NCBI GenBank assembly: GCA_013396655.1
Contig: WBMV01004172.1
Location: forward strand, 186,001 to 250,000
DNA length: 64,000 nucleotides
Direction of reading: 5' to 3'
Source: Campylorhamphus procurvoides
Taxonomy: Eukaryota; Chordata; Aves; Passeriformes; Dendrocolaptidae
Of the stretch, positions 60,977-64,000 are shown one piece after another. Position 1 is the first letter of the stretch. The number at the start of each line of letters is the position of its first letter. Position numbers and translations under genes: made by a program. Under the pieces are notes generated by a model, which did not search any database, was not told the DNA's origin, and saw nothing but the letters and a program-made list of their open reading frames with translations.

Positions 60977-62340
60977 TTCTGGATTGGCCTTCATATGGGT
61001 TGGGTGAATTCTAGGATAACTGTATCACAATCACCTTTTGAATGTCACACTGTTCTTCCTGTCCGTTTGTTGTTTGTATCCTTTGTTGCTTCTCATTTGA
61101 AACACCACCTTGCCATATAGGTAATAAGGCTTTGCTCTTCACTTGGCTCTTCATGACCAAATATGTGTAGGAGTCCACCTACTTGTATCTGATTATAGGT
61201 TCGGTGTATTAGTTTGGGAGCTACTCCAGGTACAATCAGTGGTTTTTATCTCTAGCAGGTGTCTCCTTCAACAATTTGCAGGAGTGTCGAAAGCACTGTG
61301 CAGAAGGAGCTAATAACATTTGGTGTGACTGCTGACTGTTGTCATCCTACTCCGTGCCTTTTTTATGTTGTCTAATTTTCATGTTTGTAATTCCAAAAAA
61401 GTTCTGTAAGACTAATATGTGTGAAGGTTCATGGCTTTTTCCTGCTCTCCAGCAAACACAGATAGTGTTATCCACACTTCAGGCTGAGAATTTCAATGTA
61501 TTTTAGTTGAACACAATTTAATAGATAAAGTAATGACTGCAAGAATTTATTTTTCTTTCCTAAGAGGAGGCAACAAACTGAATCTTTTTATGATTGTACT
61601 ATGTAGTGTCATGAAGTAATATATGCTGGATTCATTTTTATTCCTGCGCTACATATCAGACATGATTTGTGGCTTGTGCTTGTCATGTCTTTCTAATGCA
61701 CAAAAACCAGTGGGTCTCCCTTGTTTGTAAATTGTGACTTGGATATTTAGTGTCCTCTTCAGCAGGGCACTTCCATCTGTGTAATGTTAGGCACATGCTG
61801 TATGTCAGCAGAATCTGTGGGCTGAAGTATAAGACATGCCCGTTGTTCACTTCTTACCAGCCTTTCCCAAAGAGTGGTATGGCCTTGTTGTCAACATCCT
61901 AATTTGATATTTTAGGGCATTATCATCTAGCAAGCTAATGGCCACATAGGTAATTAATATTCATAGACACAATGGCAGCATTCCTCTAATTAGTAAAGAT
62001 TCCAGTCTGTTCAGTAAGAACCAACAGAGTTTGAATCTCCATATTCCCTATGAGCCTTGCATTGGAGCTGGAGTCTGGAACTGTACTAATGGAGCTAATT
62101 CTCTGATTACTTTTCCTGCCATGTGGGGAAGGGTAACCTGGGAATGAGTTCTGAACAGTATTGTAAGTGTTAGTAATTTGCTAGATGGAAAACAAGGGAA
62201 CTCTGACTACTTGGAGCCACTGCTGACTAGCTCGCTGGGTGCAGTCCCTGAGTAGAAGGTGAAAGAGGGTAAAGGAAGCAGTAAGAGCCGCCGGGAGAGT
62301 ACAGGTTTCTTCAGCATACTAGCTGAGAGCTTTGAAGTAG

Positions 62341-63436
<1,096 letters not shown>

Positions 63437-63495
63437 TTATAGGATTGCTAGATGTTTTTACACCGGCAACATCAATAGAAAATTTTAATGAAGTG
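63437..63495 (+). CDS. MAPK11: MAPK11 (p38 beta MAP kinase), exon 3, internal coding exon
   Basis: A 59-bp exon in phase with the previous one. It encodes VIGLLDVFTPATSIENFNEV (about residues 83-102), the last Val codon being split as GT| at the donor. The acceptor is cacatttcag|GTT and the donor GAAGT|gtaagt, close to consensus. The segment continues the kinase N-lobe just before the YLVT strand that leads to the gatekeeper and hinge, which must lie beyond the window. TPATSIE is the MAPK11 form (MAPK14 has TPARSLE). The small exon size and its phase are as in other vertebrate p38 genes, so this is an intact gene and not a processed copy. Confidence 0.95.
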
Positions 63496-64000
63496 TAAGT
63501 AAAACTTTAAAATCATTCTGATTAGTTTCTAAATAAGTACGTATACATGTCTAAAAGATGTGAAGACAGAGTTGGCTATGCAAAAATCTTTTTCACTTTT
63601 CCACAAAAGAGGAGTCAGGAAGATGGACCTAATTTTTCTACTTTTTAAAATAATTAATAAGATCATAGGTATATGGTAAATTCCAGTAAACTTAAAACTT
63701 TTTCTGTTCAATTATGTGTTAGCTGTAGATTATCTTTTCAGATAGATGGGATACTTCAGAAATGCAGAAAAATATTCTGTTGGTTAACTGAGACAAGGTA
63801 AATTTAGGCTGGAGAAACCTAGGATTACGTATATTTTGCTGCTAGTCAAACATATAGTTTATGCTGAATCCCTCTTGGTTTACATAATGTATAAGCATTC
63901 AGGTAAACAGTTTAGCAGAAGAAATAGTAATTAATCTGTTTTTGTCTCCGTGGAAATTAGTGGTCAAATCCCTTTAGCTCTGGGGCAGAATTACACAAAT
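63496..64000 (+). other. MAPK11: MAPK11 intron 3, 5' part
   Basis: Sequence after the exon 3 donor gtaagt. It is AT-rich with no coding signal. The next exon, expected to begin with the YLVT segment, is not reached before the window ends. Confidence 0.85.

Overview
This is vertebrate nuclear DNA, almost certainly from a bird. It is AT-rich and gene-poor, and it carries several CR1 LINE 3' ends, in both orientations, that end in the ATTCTATGATTCT-type tail typical of birds. It also carries two copies of an ERV-L type LTR and a fragment of another LTR type that I recognise from neoavian genomes. I cannot name the species. The long open frames here are mostly chance, low-complexity or repeat-derived, and many begin at non-ATG codons.

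The only gene I can support is at the right edge on the + strand. Two consecutive exons of 130 and 59 bp, with clean splice sites and correct phases, encode the ATP-lysine, helix-C and following segment of a p38 MAP kinase. Diagnostic residues fit MAPK11 (p38 beta) better than MAPK14. Exon 1 (start codon and glycine loop) is not in the readable sequence. The best candidate location is a CpG island at 48.59-49.26 kb that contains a 239-base assembly gap, which would give an intron 1 of about 13.3 kb. The gene continues past the right end.

Layout: 1-21.8 kb is AT-rich non-coding DNA with a GC-rich patch (1.38-2.2 kb), three young CR1 tails, one ancient CR1-like fragment and one LTR fragment. 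A small isolated CpG island lies at 21.9-22.3 kb, with a near-consensus CTCF motif next to an 18-copy GGGNNN hexamer array on the minus strand, a possible G-quadruplex. From 22.3 to 48.5 kb there is non-coding DNA with CR1 pieces, a minus-strand ERV-L LTR, simple repeats, a second CTCF-like motif at 42.96 kb and a few unexplained ORFs. The gapped CpG island follows. From 49.3 to 62.4 kb lies the putative MAPK11 intron 1, with a plus-strand solo LTR, then exon 2, intron 2, exon 3 and the start of intron 3.

No tRNA, rRNA, CRISPR array, operon or bacterial feature is present. I found no convincing new biological system. The most useful leads are the CTCF/G4 island, the missing MAPK11 first exon in the gap, and a possible change of strand composition around the 49 kb island.
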